Shown here one piece after another: positions 8,882 to 17,060 of a DNA stretch of 64,000 nt (position 1 is its first letter; each line of letters begins with the position of its first letter). The notes beneath the pieces are model-generated. The model did not search any database and was not told the origin of the DNA. It saw only the letters and a list, made by a program, of their open reading frames with translations. Source of the DNA: Balneola sp. (GTDB taxonomy: Bacteria; Bacteroidota; Rhodothermia; Balneolales; Balneolaceae); NCBI GenBank assembly GCA_017640785.1, contig JAEPPZ010000007.1, positions 124,001 through 188,000 of the forward strand. The letters are read 5' to 3'. A program made the position numbers and the translations under genes.

Positions 8882-10105
8882 ATGGCACGGAACAAGAAAA
8901 ATTACAAAAACCGTAATAACAAGAACAGAAATAATAAGAACAGAAGTAAAGGCGGGAATGTCTTTATTCCTAAATTCTATTGGAAGGAAAATCAAGGAGT
9001 TTCGGGACGTTACGCCGGTGTTTTGGAAATTAATGAGAAAGGCTGGGGATTAATCAGAAAACTGGATTATGAATTCAGTTACAGTCCTCAAGATCCGTTT
9101 CTAAAGCCGGAAGAGGTGAAGTCTTTAGATCTTCGCCCGGGCCTTATTCTAGAAGGTGAATACGAAGAGGATAAAAGAGGAAATAAACATGTTTATTCTG
9201 TAGACCGTATCAACAGAAAAGAGAAGGAAGCCTGGACTAAATCAAGCAGATTTGAGCGACAAACTCCAATTATGCCCGTTGATTGGATCAAGTTGGGTGA
9301 GCCATCAGACAATATCGAAATGAGAGTTATTGACCTTGTGGCCCCAATTGGAAAAGGTCAAAGAGCATTAATAGTTGCTCCTCCAAGAACCGGTAAAACA
9401 GTAATGCTAAAGCAAATTGCGAAAAGTATTACCGAAAATCATCCTGATATTCCATTGAGTGTTTTGTTGGTTGATGAGCGACCGGAAGAAGTAACCGATT
9501 TTATTCGTTCTACAGACGCAGAAGTATTTGCGTCGTCTAACGATAACAAGACCCAAAGCCACATTCGAATTACAGAAATGGCCTTAGGATATGCTAAAAG
9601 AAAAGCAGAGATGGGAGAAGACTCTGTATTACTTATAGACTCTCTTACTCGTCTTGGAAGAGCTTACAATGCTATACAGACAAATAGTGGAAGAACACTA
9701 TCCGGTGGTTTAGATATCAGAGCGTTGGAAATTCCTAAAAAGATATTTGGTTCAGCGAGAAAGATCGAAGGCGGCGGTTCTTTGACTATCATAGCCACTT
9801 GCTTGATTGAGACTAATTCCAGAATGGATGACCTTATCTTTGAAGAGTTCAAAGGAACCGGAAACATGGAACTTGTTCTGGACAGAGAACTGGCAAACGA
9901 CCGTATTTATCCTTCTATAAATATCACTGCTTCAGGTACCAGAAATGAAGAAAAGTTCATTACGGATTCACTGGAAGAACGAAATATGGTCAGAAGATAT
10001 CTTCTGAAGAAATCACCAAAAGAATCAATGCTTGGTTTACTTAAAGTGCTTAATAACACAGAAAGCAATCAGGAGTTATTGAATCAGATCGCTGCAACCA
10101 GTTAA
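8882..10105 (+). CDS. rho: transcription termination factor Rho
   Basis: This hexameric RNA-dependent ATPase ends transcription at Rho-dependent sites. The product has 407 residues. Residues 1-25 form a Lys/Asn/Arg-rich tail (repeats of RNNKN) in place of the usual N-terminal SAP-like domain. The cold-shock-type RNA-binding domain follows at about 45-115. The ATPase core has Walker A PPRTGKTVML, Walker B SVLLIDSLTRLGRAYN, and the Q/R-loop region with KIEGGGSLTIIATCLIETNSRMDD split over it, ending with DRELANDRIYPSI. The ATG is about 20 nt downstream of an AGGAGA. It has its own transcription unit behind a terminator. Confidence 0.97.
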   Translation: MARNKKNYKNRNNKNRNNKNRSKGGNVFIPKFYWKENQGVSGRYAGVLEINEKGWGLIRKLDYEFSYSPQDPFLKPEEVKSLDLRPGLILEGEYEEDKRGNKHVYSVDRINRKEKEAWTKSSRFERQTPIMPVDWIKLGEPSDNIEMRVIDLVAPIGKGQRALIVAPPRTGKTVMLKQIAKSITENHPDIPLSVLLVDERPEEVTDFIRSTDAEVFASSNDNKTQSHIRITEMALGYAKRKAEMGEDSVLLIDSLTRLGRAYNAIQTNSGRTLSGGLDIRALEIPKKIFGSARKIEGGGSLTIIATCLIETNSRMDDLIFEEFKGTGNMELVLDRELANDRIYPSINITASGTRNEEKFITDSLEERNMVRRYLLKKSPKESMLGLLKVLNNTESNQELLNQIAATS

Positions 10106-10132
10106 TCTGATGTAAGTTTCAAGCCTGAGTTA

Positions 10133-10453
10133 TTAAGCTACAGGCATTGAAGTGTCAATTTCCTTTGACCAAGCTGTAATACCGCCTTTTAGGTTATGAA
10201 CGTTAGAAAAACCTTCTTTCTCAAGGAATTCGAGGGCTTTTCCGCTTCGTCCACCTGAACGGCACATTACGACTACTTCAGAATCTTTGTGGTTCTTGAT
10301 CTCATCTACTCTTGATGGAAGATCTCCTAATGGAATATTTTCTCCGTCTAAGTTGGATACCATATATTCGAAGCCTTCTCTTACATCAAGAAGAAAAAAG
10401 TCATCCCCTGATTCTTTCTTTTCCTTTAATTCTTGTACTGTTATTTCCTTCAT
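10133..10453 (-). CDS. rhodanese-domain sulfurtransferase
   Basis: This is a 106-residue single-domain rhodanese. The LLDVREGFEY motif lies at about residues 21-30, and the active-site loop MCRSGGRSG supplies the persulfide-carrying Cys64. Loop length (CRSGGR) suits sulfur substrates rather than phosphatase-type Cdc25 chemistry. There is no signal peptide, so it is cytoplasmic. It is the last gene of the minus-strand miaA-purS-clpS-purQ-lptB run, starting 12 nt after lptB. The physiological sulfur acceptor cannot be told from the sequence. Its 3' end converges on rho with a 27-nt gap. Confidence 0.9.
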   Translation of the reverse strand: MKEITVQELKEKKESGDDFFLLDVREGFEYMVSNLDGENIPLGDLPSRVDEIKNHKDSEVVVMCRSGGRSGKALEFLEKEGFSNVHNLKGGITAWSKEIDTSMPVA

Positions 10454-10465
10454 GGTAACTTTTTG

Positions 10466-11227
10466 TTAATCGTTTTTATATCTGTCTAATTTAAATTGCT
10501 CCCCTAAATATAACTTTTTAGCGTCCTCATTTTCAGCCAAAATATCAGCGGTGCCTTCCATTAAAATATTACCCTCAAACATCAAATAAGCTCGGTCGGT
10601 AATGGCTAGAGTTTCATGAACGTTATGATCGGTAATAAGAATTCCAATATTCTGTTTAGTGAGTTGAGCTACTATTTCCTGAATATCCTCAACTGCGATT
10701 GGGTCTACTCCTGCAAAAGGTTCATCCAGCAATATAAATTTAGGTTCCGTCACTAAAGCTCGGGCAATTTCTGTTCTTCTGCGCTCACCACCGGATAAGG
10801 AATAGCCTTTGTTATTTACTACTTTATGCAACCCAAATTCTTCAATAAGCTTATCGACACGTTGTTTGATCTCTTTTGAAGGAACAGAAAAAAACTGAAG
10901 TATGGACTCAAGGTTTTCACGAACCGTCAGATTTCTGAATACGCTGGCTTCCTGAGCTAAATATCCAACTCCCATTCGGGCCCTTTTGTACATGGGCTTT
11001 TTAGTGATATTGGTATCGTTAAGAAATATCTTACCTGAATTTGGAGTCACCAAGCCCACCATCATGTAAAACGTAGTAGTTTTTCCTGCTCCATTTGGGC
11101 CCAGCAATCCTACGATCTCACCTTGTTTCACATTAATGGAAACTTCGTTAACAACGGTTCTTTTTCTATACCGCTTAACAAGTTTCTCGCTATGTAATGT
11201 CAGGTCTGTTTGTGTGTGATCGCTCAT
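10466..11227 (-). CDS. lptB: LPS export ABC transporter ATPase LptB
   Basis: LptB powers extraction of lipopolysaccharide from the inner membrane through the LptFGC bridge. The 253-residue ATPase has Walker [10 protein letters not shown] (residues 43-51), the Q-loop region [17 protein letters not shown] typical of LptB, signature LSGGE (144-148), Walker [13 protein letters not shown] (from 165) and H-loop His201. LptB normally pairs with lptA/lptC genes; here it instead follows purQ with a 22-nt gap and precedes the rhodanese gene. The match to LptB rather than to branched amino-acid ABC ATPases rests on SVFRNLTV and [13 protein letters not shown]. Confidence 0.94.
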   Translation of the reverse strand: MSDHTQTDLTLHSEKLVKRYRKRTVVNEVSINVKQGEIVGLLGPNGAGKTTTFYMMVGLVTPNSGKIFLNDTNITKKPMYKRARMGVGYLAQEASVFRNLTVRENLESILQFFSVPSKEIKQRVDKLIEEFGLHKVVNNKGYSLSGGERRRTEIARALVTEPKFILLDEPFAGVDPIAVEDIQEIVAQLTKQNIGILITDHNVHETLAITDRAYLMFEGNILMEGTADILAENEDAKKLYLGEQFKLDRYKND

Positions 11228-11249
11228 GATTCAGTTAATGTACTAAATC

Positions 11250-11948
11250 TTAAGCAACTGACAAGGAGTTGAGAATAGAATCAAATATGATCTTACCATC
11301 ATCGGAACCGAGTAGTTTTTCCATTGCGCGCTCAGGATGTGGCATCATGCCTAAAACATTTCTGCCATCATTAGTAATTCCGGCAATATGATCGATAGAA
11401 CCGTTAAAATTAGATTCCTCAGTCAGATTTCCGTCAGCATCAGAATACCTGAATAAAATCTGGTCCTGGTCCTGAAGAGATTTTAGTCCGGATTCATTGA
11501 TGTGGTAATTTCCTTCACCATGAGAAACAGGAATATCAAAAACCTGTCCTTTGGTTAACGTGTTAGTAAAAAGAGAATCAGTAGTCTCGCAACGGATAAA
11601 AACATTCTTGCACACAAATCGAAGATCTTGATTGTGCATCATAGCTCCCGGAATCAAGCCTGCTTCTAACAAGATCTGAAAACCATTGCAAATCCCGAGA
11701 ACAGGGCCGCCTTTTTCTGCAAACTTTACTACTTCCTGCATAATAGGAGAGAAACGTGCGATAGCCCCCGAGCGAAGATAATCGCCATAAGAAAATCCAC
11801 CCGGAACGATCAGAAAATCAATGCCTGAAAGATCGGTGTCTTTATGCCAGAGAAATTTAACTTTACTATTCATGATGTGCTTCATTGCATGATATGCATC
11901 ATGATCACAATTTGATCCGGGAAAAACTATTACTCCAAATGTTGCCAC
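11250..11948 (-). CDS. purQ: phosphoribosylformylglycinamidine synthase subunit PurQ
   Basis: PurQ is the glutaminase subunit of FGAM synthase in purine biosynthesis; it passes ammonia to PurL. The 232-residue class I amidotransferase shows FPGSNCDHDA near the N terminus, nucleophile Cys87 in LGICNGFQIL, and the His204/Glu206 pair in MPHPERAMEKLLG. The start is a GTG located one base after the clpS stop, so it is translated with that gene. PurS lies two genes upstream, consistent with the three-part PurS/PurQ/small-PurL enzyme. purL is not in the window. Confidence 0.96.
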   Translation of the reverse strand: MATFGVIVFPGSNCDHDAYHAMKHIMNSKVKFLWHKDTDLSGIDFLIVPGGFSYGDYLRSGAIARFSPIMQEVVKFAEKGGPVLGICNGFQILLEAGLIPGAMMHNQDLRFVCKNVFIRCETTDSLFTNTLTKGQVFDIPVSHGEGNYHINESGLKSLQDQDQILFRYSDADGNLTEESNFNGSIDHIAGITNDGRNVLGMMPHPERAMEKLLGSDDGKIIFDSILNSLSVA

Positions 11949-11949
11949 G

Positions 11950-12270
11950 TTAACCTCTTATTTCGGTTACAAGTTGAATTTCTTTTAAAACACCTTCCAT
12001 TTTCAGGCACTCTATAAACTCGCCTTCATGTATCAAGGCTTTGCCGTTGTTATGAACCTGAAAGGTTAAGTCCTGAGCTACAGAATAACTACAGCCCTTT
12101 GCTTTCACGATTTGTTCAATTACTTCATCGAACGTATGTATATCATCATCAAACAAGAACAATCGCCAGGGAGTATCGATACTCTCTTCAACTTGTTCTT
12201 CGGTTTTTGTCAGCTCATCAGTATCAGCAAGCAGAATATCTGAGTCTGTAAATTGAGCCAAAGGTTTCAT
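11950..12270 (-). CDS. clpS: ClpS-family adaptor protein
   Basis: ClpS adaptors deliver N-degron substrates to the ClpAP/ClpCP protease. After a 40-residue acidic N-terminal extension the core reads WRLFLFDDDIHTFDEVIEQI, then DLTFQVHNNGKALIHEGEF, matching PF02617. The usual NDD substrate-contact motif is DDD here, so the Asn that contacts the alpha-amino group is Asp, whereas the pocket His (QVHNNG) is kept. The ATG at 12270 overlaps the purS TGA by one base; an in-frame TTG one codon earlier is also possible. Its location between purS and purQ is unusual for clpS, and clpA/clpC are not nearby. Confidence 0.85.
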   Translation of the reverse strand: MKPLAQFTDSDILLADTDELTKTEEQVEESIDTPWRLFLFDDDIHTFDEVIEQIVKAKGCSYSVAQDLTFQVHNNGKALIHEGEFIECLKMEGVLKEIQLVTEIRG

Positions 12271-12515
12271 CAATCTTCGAATGAAATCTCGTAGTCTTCC
12301 ATTACTTCATTAGCTAACAACTGTGCACATGCGGATTCCACAACTTTAGTTGCAGCTTCTTTGCTGTCAGCGTTTACATCCAGTTCAATAAATTTACCGA
12401 TTCGTACTTGTTGAACATCATTTAACCCAAGATTCTGAAGAGCATGATGAGCCGCTTTTCCTTTTGGATCAAGAATGGAGGGACGTAGTGTTACGTTTAC
12501 TTTTGCTTTGTACAT
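12270..12515 (-). CDS. purS: phosphoribosylformylglycinamidine synthase subunit PurS
   Basis: PurS is the small subunit that bridges PurQ and PurL in the three-part FGAM synthase. The 81-residue sequence has the standard pattern: an opening strand KAKVNVTLRPSILDPKGKAA, then LGLNDVQQVRIGKFIELDV, and a closing helix/strand with CAQLLANEVMEDYEISF. Length matches the family. It lies 40 nt downstream of miaA, and its stop overlaps the clpS start by one base. purQ follows clpS. Confidence 0.95.
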   Translation of the reverse strand: MYKAKVNVTLRPSILDPKGKAAHHALQNLGLNDVQQVRIGKFIELDVNADSKEAATKVVESACAQLLANEVMEDYEISFED

Positions 12516-12555
12516 GAATGAACGAGTTTTAAAAGTGAGCCCAAATTTACGGCTT

Positions 12556-13473
12556 CTATTGCTTAGCTGCTAAACGAGATAGCAGGATTTCTTTAAGTTC
12601 TTCAGGTTTTTTTTCATCAGCCGGTAACCATTCGATAAAATCCCAGCGCCTGAACCAGGTAAGTTGTCGTTTTGCGTACCGTCTGGTTTGGGTTTTGATC
12701 TTTTCGATGGCTTTATCAAGTTCCATTTTGCCTTCCAGAACGGCGATGATCTCCCGATAACCAACTGCATTTAGTGGTTGAAGATCTTTTGAATAACCCA
12801 TTTCCAGAATTTTTTGGGTTTCATCAGCCAAACCTTCATCAATCATATTGTCGACTCTTTGGTTAATTCGATCATAGAGACTTTGCCTGTCTCTCTGAAG
12901 TCCGAAGACCAGTGTATCATCAGGTAGTTCAAATTCTTCGTTTGAGTGAAAAGAGCTGAACGGTTTGTCTGTTTGCATCCACACATCCAAAGCGCGGATT
13001 ATCCGTTGACGGTTCATGCCGTCCATTGTTTTTACATACTCAGGATCAACAGAGTTTAGTTTATTGTAGACAGGTTCAATTCCTTCTTTGTCGATCTGAG
13101 ATTCTATTTCTGCAATATTCTCTTCGTTTGCGGATGGTATATCTTCAATTGGGCGAATCAAACTTTGGAGATGTAATGTACTTCCTCCAACAAAAAAAGA
13201 ATGGTCTGAAGATTTTAGAATTTCTTTTTCCCAAACTTCTGCGCGCTCTGAAAATGCTTGGACCGAATCGGGTTCATCCAATTCAAGGTTGGAAATGTTG
13301 TAATGTTCTACTCTTTGTAATTCTTTCTCAGAAGGTTTTGCTGTTCCAATATCTAAATGTTTGTAGCACTGACGAGAATCAACCGAAATGATAGGAATTC
13401 CAAGCTCTTCAGCAACCTGAAGAGAGAGTTCCGTTTTACCGGAAGCAGTAGGACCGAGTAGAATTATTCGCAA
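12556..13473 (-). CDS. miaA: tRNA dimethylallyltransferase MiaA
   Basis: MiaA adds a dimethylallyl group to A37 of tRNAs that read codons beginning with U. The 305-residue protein has the P-loop LGPTASGKTEL at the N terminus, ISVDSRQCYKHLDIGTAKPS, GGSTLHLQSLI, the RQRIIRALDVW motif and the C-terminal TRRYAKRQLTWFRR motif that grips tRNA. No ATG is available: the frame is closed by a TAA two codons upstream, so a TTG starts it. It heads the minus-strand run into purS, clpS, purQ, lptB and a rhodanese gene. Confidence 0.95.
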   Translation of the reverse strand: MRIILLGPTASGKTELSLQVAEELGIPIISVDSRQCYKHLDIGTAKPSEKELQRVEHYNISNLELDEPDSVQAFSERAEVWEKEILKSSDHSFFVGGSTLHLQSLIRPIEDIPSANEENIAEIESQIDKEGIEPVYNKLNSVDPEYVKTMDGMNRQRIIRALDVWMQTDKPFSSFHSNEEFELPDDTLVFGLQRDRQSLYDRINQRVDNMIDEGLADETQKILEMGYSKDLQPLNAVGYREIIAVLEGKMELDKAIEKIKTQTRRYAKRQLTWFRRWDFIEWLPADEKKPEELKEILLSRLAAKQ

Positions 13474-13544
13474 AAGTTAGTTTTTAGAATAAGTTAATGA
13501 ATTCTTCGAGAGGTATCATATTCTAAACTGCGTACTTTAAACTT

Positions 13545-13828
13545 ACGAGTCATCGCCACGCGTAGGCAGGCGATCTAATTTTTTATAAAAGGCTACTCCC
13601 GATGGATCTGCACAACTGAATTTATAGCTATTTCTTAGTTTGTGCAGACTCTTCGCTCCGCTCTGAGTGACTGAATTCCTAAACAAAGCACTTATCACAA
13701 AACAACGAGTCATTCAGAGGGTGCTCCCGATGAATCTACACATCGTGATTTTGGCTTACTTCTTGGATGTGTAGACTCTTCACTACGCCCACCTACGCTA
13801 TGCTGCGTTGGACTTGTTCTGAGTGACT
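13545..13828. repeat. two tandem REP-like imperfect palindromes
   Basis: Two related units fill most of the 364-nt gap between miaA and the PorV-like gene. Copy 1 is 13545-13672 and copy 2 is 13705-13828; both begin ACGAGTCAT and end CTGAGTGACT. Both carry CTCCCGATG(A/G)ATCT, a CACA/TGTG stem and AGACTCTTC. Each folds on itself: in copy 2 GTCATTCAGA pairs with TCTGAGTGAC (one G-T) and GAATCTACACATC pairs with GATGTGTAGACTC. The loops differ in sequence, while the stems are conserved, as expected of REP/BIME-like or MITE-like intergenic repeats. No coding potential is seen, and no transposase is nearby. Confidence 0.75.
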
Positions 13829-13837
13829 TTATTATTA

Positions 13838-14908
13838 TTAATTTCTGAGGAATCTATACTGCAAAGAAATCCGATGAGTATATCCTAAGTTACTGGAAGT
13901 TCCCGCAAAGCTGGCAAAGCCGTAATCCAGATTGAATTTCAGGAGTTGCACACCTAATCCAAGTGTTGGAGAAACTGAAAAACCGCCTTCCGGATCGGTT
14001 ATAAAATCAGTAATACCTGTTCTGAAACTGATCACATCTTTGTAAGTAAGTTCTGCTCCCACATGAGGTTCAATACTCATCTTGCCTGAGTTTATGTAAT
14101 AAGCTTGTCGGTTTTCAAAAAGCAGATCGGAATCGATGGCAGTAATAAGGTCAAAATCATTAAACGTAAAGTTCTTAGAAACTCCCAATTTTATGGAAGG
14201 AAGTACATATTCATTTTGTCCGCTTGGAATGGAATCATCAAACACTTCTTGAAATCCCGCGAATTCATCTTCATCCACAGTCCACATTTTTTGCATGGTG
14301 GTCGCATCGCGAATAGCGAACCCGAGGTCAACGATTTCAGTTTTCAATTGTGCACCAACATCCAGGCTATAACCCCACGCTTGTGCAAACGGTCCTAACC
14401 GTTGATTGATGATCTTCGCTGTAATTCCATAAGAAAACCGTTCGTCGCTTTGTTTTGCGAAAGAGAAAAACAGCGCAAGATCGGCGGCGCTGAAACGTGT
14501 TATATAATCTTCAGGATTTTCCCGAGGCTGGTTGCGGTCAGCATCCCAGGCGTTTAAAGTATTTGCAATGTTATCTACGCCCTGACGAAAGAAGCTTACT
14601 GAAAACACAGCATTTCTGGATTGAAGAGGGATTGCAAATGCTCCATAATCGTATCCCACAATGCCATCAAAACGCTCTGAATGCATGTAAATAGCTTGTG
14701 GTTCGGTTACCATGGATAGCCCCGCTACATTCCAGTATCCTGCGGTTACATCACTTGTAAGCGAAGAATGAGCAGAACCCATTCCTAAAGCGCGAGCACC
14801 TGCACCGGTACTTAAAAAATCATTTCCATACTTTGCCAATGACGACTGTGCGGAAGTTTGAAAAGATAAAACTAATAAAAAGATAAGCGCTGAGAGAAGG
14901 CTTTTCAT
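13838..14908 (-). CDS. PorV/PorQ-family outer-membrane beta-barrel protein
   Basis: The 356-residue product has a signal peptide ending in QTSAQ and the family opening GAGARALGMGSAHSSLTSDV followed by TAGYWNVAGL, the hallmark of PorV/PorQ-like barrels of the FadL superfamily. It ends in HRISLQYRFLRN, a closing beta strand with a terminal aromatic residue. In T9SS organisms PorV shuttles secreted cargo at the cell surface; this may be PorV/PorQ or a paralogue, which sequence alone does not settle. The subtilase with a T9SS-type tail 3 kb away is a plausible client. It is divergent from dnaN. Confidence 0.8.
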   Translation of the reverse strand: MKSLLSALIFLLVLSFQTSAQSSLAKYGNDFLSTGAGARALGMGSAHSSLTSDVTAGYWNVAGLSMVTEPQAIYMHSERFDGIVGYDYGAFAIPLQSRNAVFSVSFFRQGVDNIANTLNAWDADRNQPRENPEDYITRFSAADLALFFSFAKQSDERFSYGITAKIINQRLGPFAQAWGYSLDVGAQLKTEIVDLGFAIRDATTMQKMWTVDEDEFAGFQEVFDDSIPSGQNEYVLPSIKLGVSKNFTFNDFDLITAIDSDLLFENRQAYYINSGKMSIEPHVGAELTYKDVISFRTGITDFITDPEGGFSVSPTLGLGVQLLKFNLDYGFASFAGTSSNLGYTHRISLQYRFLRN

Positions 14909-15096
14909 CTAATGCTGCAATAAAATACTTAAAGGTTTACAGTAGCGCTTTAACGATATATTGGTATACTTATTTGGTGATTTTTTACCGGTTCCAAATG
15001 TTGCGGAGAGAGCCAGTATTTCTTAGTATAAGCACACGTTCTCGAAAGGGCAAGATTGGATAAAAAATTGTCCTAAATAACTCTAATTACGTATTC

Positions 15097-16212
15097 ATGA
15101 AATTTTCTGTATCAAGTAACGAACTCAACAAAGGGCTGTCAGCTGTAATTGGCGCTGTGCCTTCAAAAGCTACACTACCGATTTTAGAAACCATTCTTTT
15201 TGAATTTGAAGATGGGAAACTGAAATTATCAGCAACGGATCTTGAAATTGCAATCGTAGAATATATTGATGCGGACATTGAAGAGGAAGGATCTGTAGCT
15301 ATTCCAGCACGTCGCTTATTGGAAACATTAAGACAACTTCCCAATATCACGGTTTTCTTTACAGTTGATGAGCGAAAGAATATCAATTTCAGAACGGATA
15401 AAGGAAATTACAAGCTCGTCGGTGATGATGCGGATGAATTTCCTGAGATACCGACTTTAGAAGGTGGCGTTGAGATCAGTGCTTCTACCGATAATATTAA
15501 TAATGCAATTGATAAGACATTGTTTGCGGTTTCAAGTGACGACCTTCGCCCGGCCATGATGGGTGTGTATTTTAAGATCGGAACAGAAGAGAGTAAGTTT
15601 GTTGCTACTGATGGATACCGTTTGGTTGAGTATGTAAATAAAGAGATCAAAGGAAGTGCAGAAACAGAGTTTATCGTACCTGATAAAGCACTAGGTTTGG
15701 TTCAGAAAACAACGAGCGGTGAAGAGTGTGATATAACGGTTACAACTGATCATGCAAGATTTAAGAGTGAAAATACAATCGTGATCACAAGACTGATCAA
15801 CGAACAGTATCCGAATTATGATTCTGTGATTCCGCGAGACAACAACAAATTCCTGACTATCTCCAAAGAGCAAATGCTTTCGACGGTTCGGCGTGTTGCT
15901 ATTTTCTCGAGTTCAACAACAAGACAAATTCGTCTTGAACTGGCTACTGATAAACTTACGATCAGAGCAGAAGATTTGGATATGAGCAGTGAAGCGAAAG
16001 AAACGATTGCTTGTGAATACTCAAACGATGAGTTGGAAATTGGCTTTAATGCAAAGTATTTAGGTGATGTTCTCAGTAACATTGATGACGATGAAGTGAG
16101 TTTTGAATTTTCATCCCCTAATCGTGCAGGTATCGTTCGACCATCAGAAAAAAGCGATCACGAAGAAATTCTTATGGTAGTTATGCCTGTTATGTTGAAT
16201 AACTATTCTTAA
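15097..16212 (+). CDS. dnaN: DNA polymerase III beta subunit (sliding clamp)
   Basis: DnaN forms the dimeric ring that tethers DNA polymerase III and repair factors to DNA. The 371-residue product has the three clamp-fold domains: MKFSVSSNELNKGLSAVIGAVPSKATLPIL opening the first (written here across two strands of the fold), the DDLRPAMMGVYF region of domain 2, and the C-terminal MPVML peptide-binding edge in VMPVMLNNYS. It is not next to dnaA or recF in this window. Its stop overlaps the next gene's ATG by one base (TAATG). The 188-nt divergent spacer before it carries the promoter; no clear consensus box was identified. Confidence 0.97.
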   Translation: MKFSVSSNELNKGLSAVIGAVPSKATLPILETILFEFEDGKLKLSATDLEIAIVEYIDADIEEEGSVAIPARRLLETLRQLPNITVFFTVDERKNINFRTDKGNYKLVGDDADEFPEIPTLEGGVEISASTDNINNAIDKTLFAVSSDDLRPAMMGVYFKIGTEESKFVATDGYRLVEYVNKEIKGSAETEFIVPDKALGLVQKTTSGEECDITVTTDHARFKSENTIVITRLINEQYPNYDSVIPRDNNKFLTISKEQMLSTVRRVAIFSSSTTRQIRLELATDKLTIRAEDLDMSSEAKETIACEYSNDELEIGFNAKYLGDVLSNIDDDEVSFEFSSPNRAGIVRPSEKSDHEEILMVVMPVMLNNYS

Positions 16213-17000
16213 TGAGCCAAATAATTACGCTTACTACCGATTTTGGTCTTCAGGATCAATATGTAAGTTCGATGAAGGCGATAATTCTGGGTTTAGCTCC
16301 TGATGTTCGCCTCATTGATATTTCACATGATATTCCTGCACAGGATATTATGGCGGGAGCATGGGTAATTCGTAATTCAGCTTTTCTTTTTCCAAAGAAC
16401 ACCGTGCATCTGGTAGTTGTAGATCCGGGTGTTGGCACAGAGCGTCACCCGATCGTTCTAAAAGTTAACGATCAATATTTTGTGGGTCCTGATAACGGAA
16501 TCTTTTCGCTTTTCTATAGTGAGTTCGAGTACGAAGCTATAAAGCTGAATAAACAAAAGTATTGGAGAAAAGAACGATCCAGAACTTTTCATGGCAGAGA
16601 TATTTTCGCTCCGGTAGCAGCTCATCTTATCAATGGAGTTTCTCTTAAAGAACTTGGCGATCCGATTAAAGATCTGGTCACTTATCATTGGGCGGTTCCG
16701 ATCGGCGATAAAGACGGTCTTCAAGGTTGGGTGGTTCATATTGATCGTTTTGGAAATCTGATCACAAATATTTCTGAAGACCTTATTGAAGATATGATCG
16801 GGAGGAGAAAAGTCCGGATCTATGTCGGTAATACTATGATCGATCATTTGGTGAATACCTTCGGGGATGTTGAGGAAGGCGATCCGGCCGCATTTATAGG
16901 AAGTTCTGGAATGTTGGAAATAGGTATAAATAAAGGAAATGCCGCAAAGCTTTTAAGTGTTGATAAAGGCGCACAGGTGTCGTTAGTGCTTCAAAAATGA
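16212..17000 (+). CDS. SAM hydroxide adenosyltransferase (DUF62/PF01887 family)
   Basis: This family hydrolyses S-adenosylmethionine to adenosine and methionine (or, in relatives, halogenates it). The 262-residue protein shows the family motifs LTTDFGLQDQYV at the N terminus, VVDPGVGTERHP near residue 75, FVGPDNGIFS, RTFHGRDIFAPVAAHL and DRFGNLITN in the C-terminal domain. The catalytic Asp-Arg-His set characteristic of hydrolases appears present (DPGVGTERHP). It is translationally coupled to dnaN, and a SAM-dependent methyltransferase follows 60 nt later, so a role in trimming the SAM pool is possible but not proven. Confidence 0.9.
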   Translation: MSQIITLTTDFGLQDQYVSSMKAIILGLAPDVRLIDISHDIPAQDIMAGAWVIRNSAFLFPKNTVHLVVVDPGVGTERHPIVLKVNDQYFVGPDNGIFSLFYSEFEYEAIKLNKQKYWRKERSRTFHGRDIFAPVAAHLINGVSLKELGDPIKDLVTYHWAVPIGDKDGLQGWVVHIDRFGNLITNISEDLIEDMIGRRKVRIYVGNTMIDHLVNTFGDVEEGDPAAFIGSSGMLEIGINKGNAAKLLSVDKGAQVSLVLQK

Positions 17001-17060
17001 GTGCGTAACACCAAAGCAGTAATCACGTACTGTTTCCCCGAATAAAAGACGGAAAGGACT

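Noticed and set aside
13026-13391. 121-residue plus-strand frame inside miaA
   Set aside because: It overlaps conserved miaA codons on the other strand and has low-complexity, non-protein-like composition.
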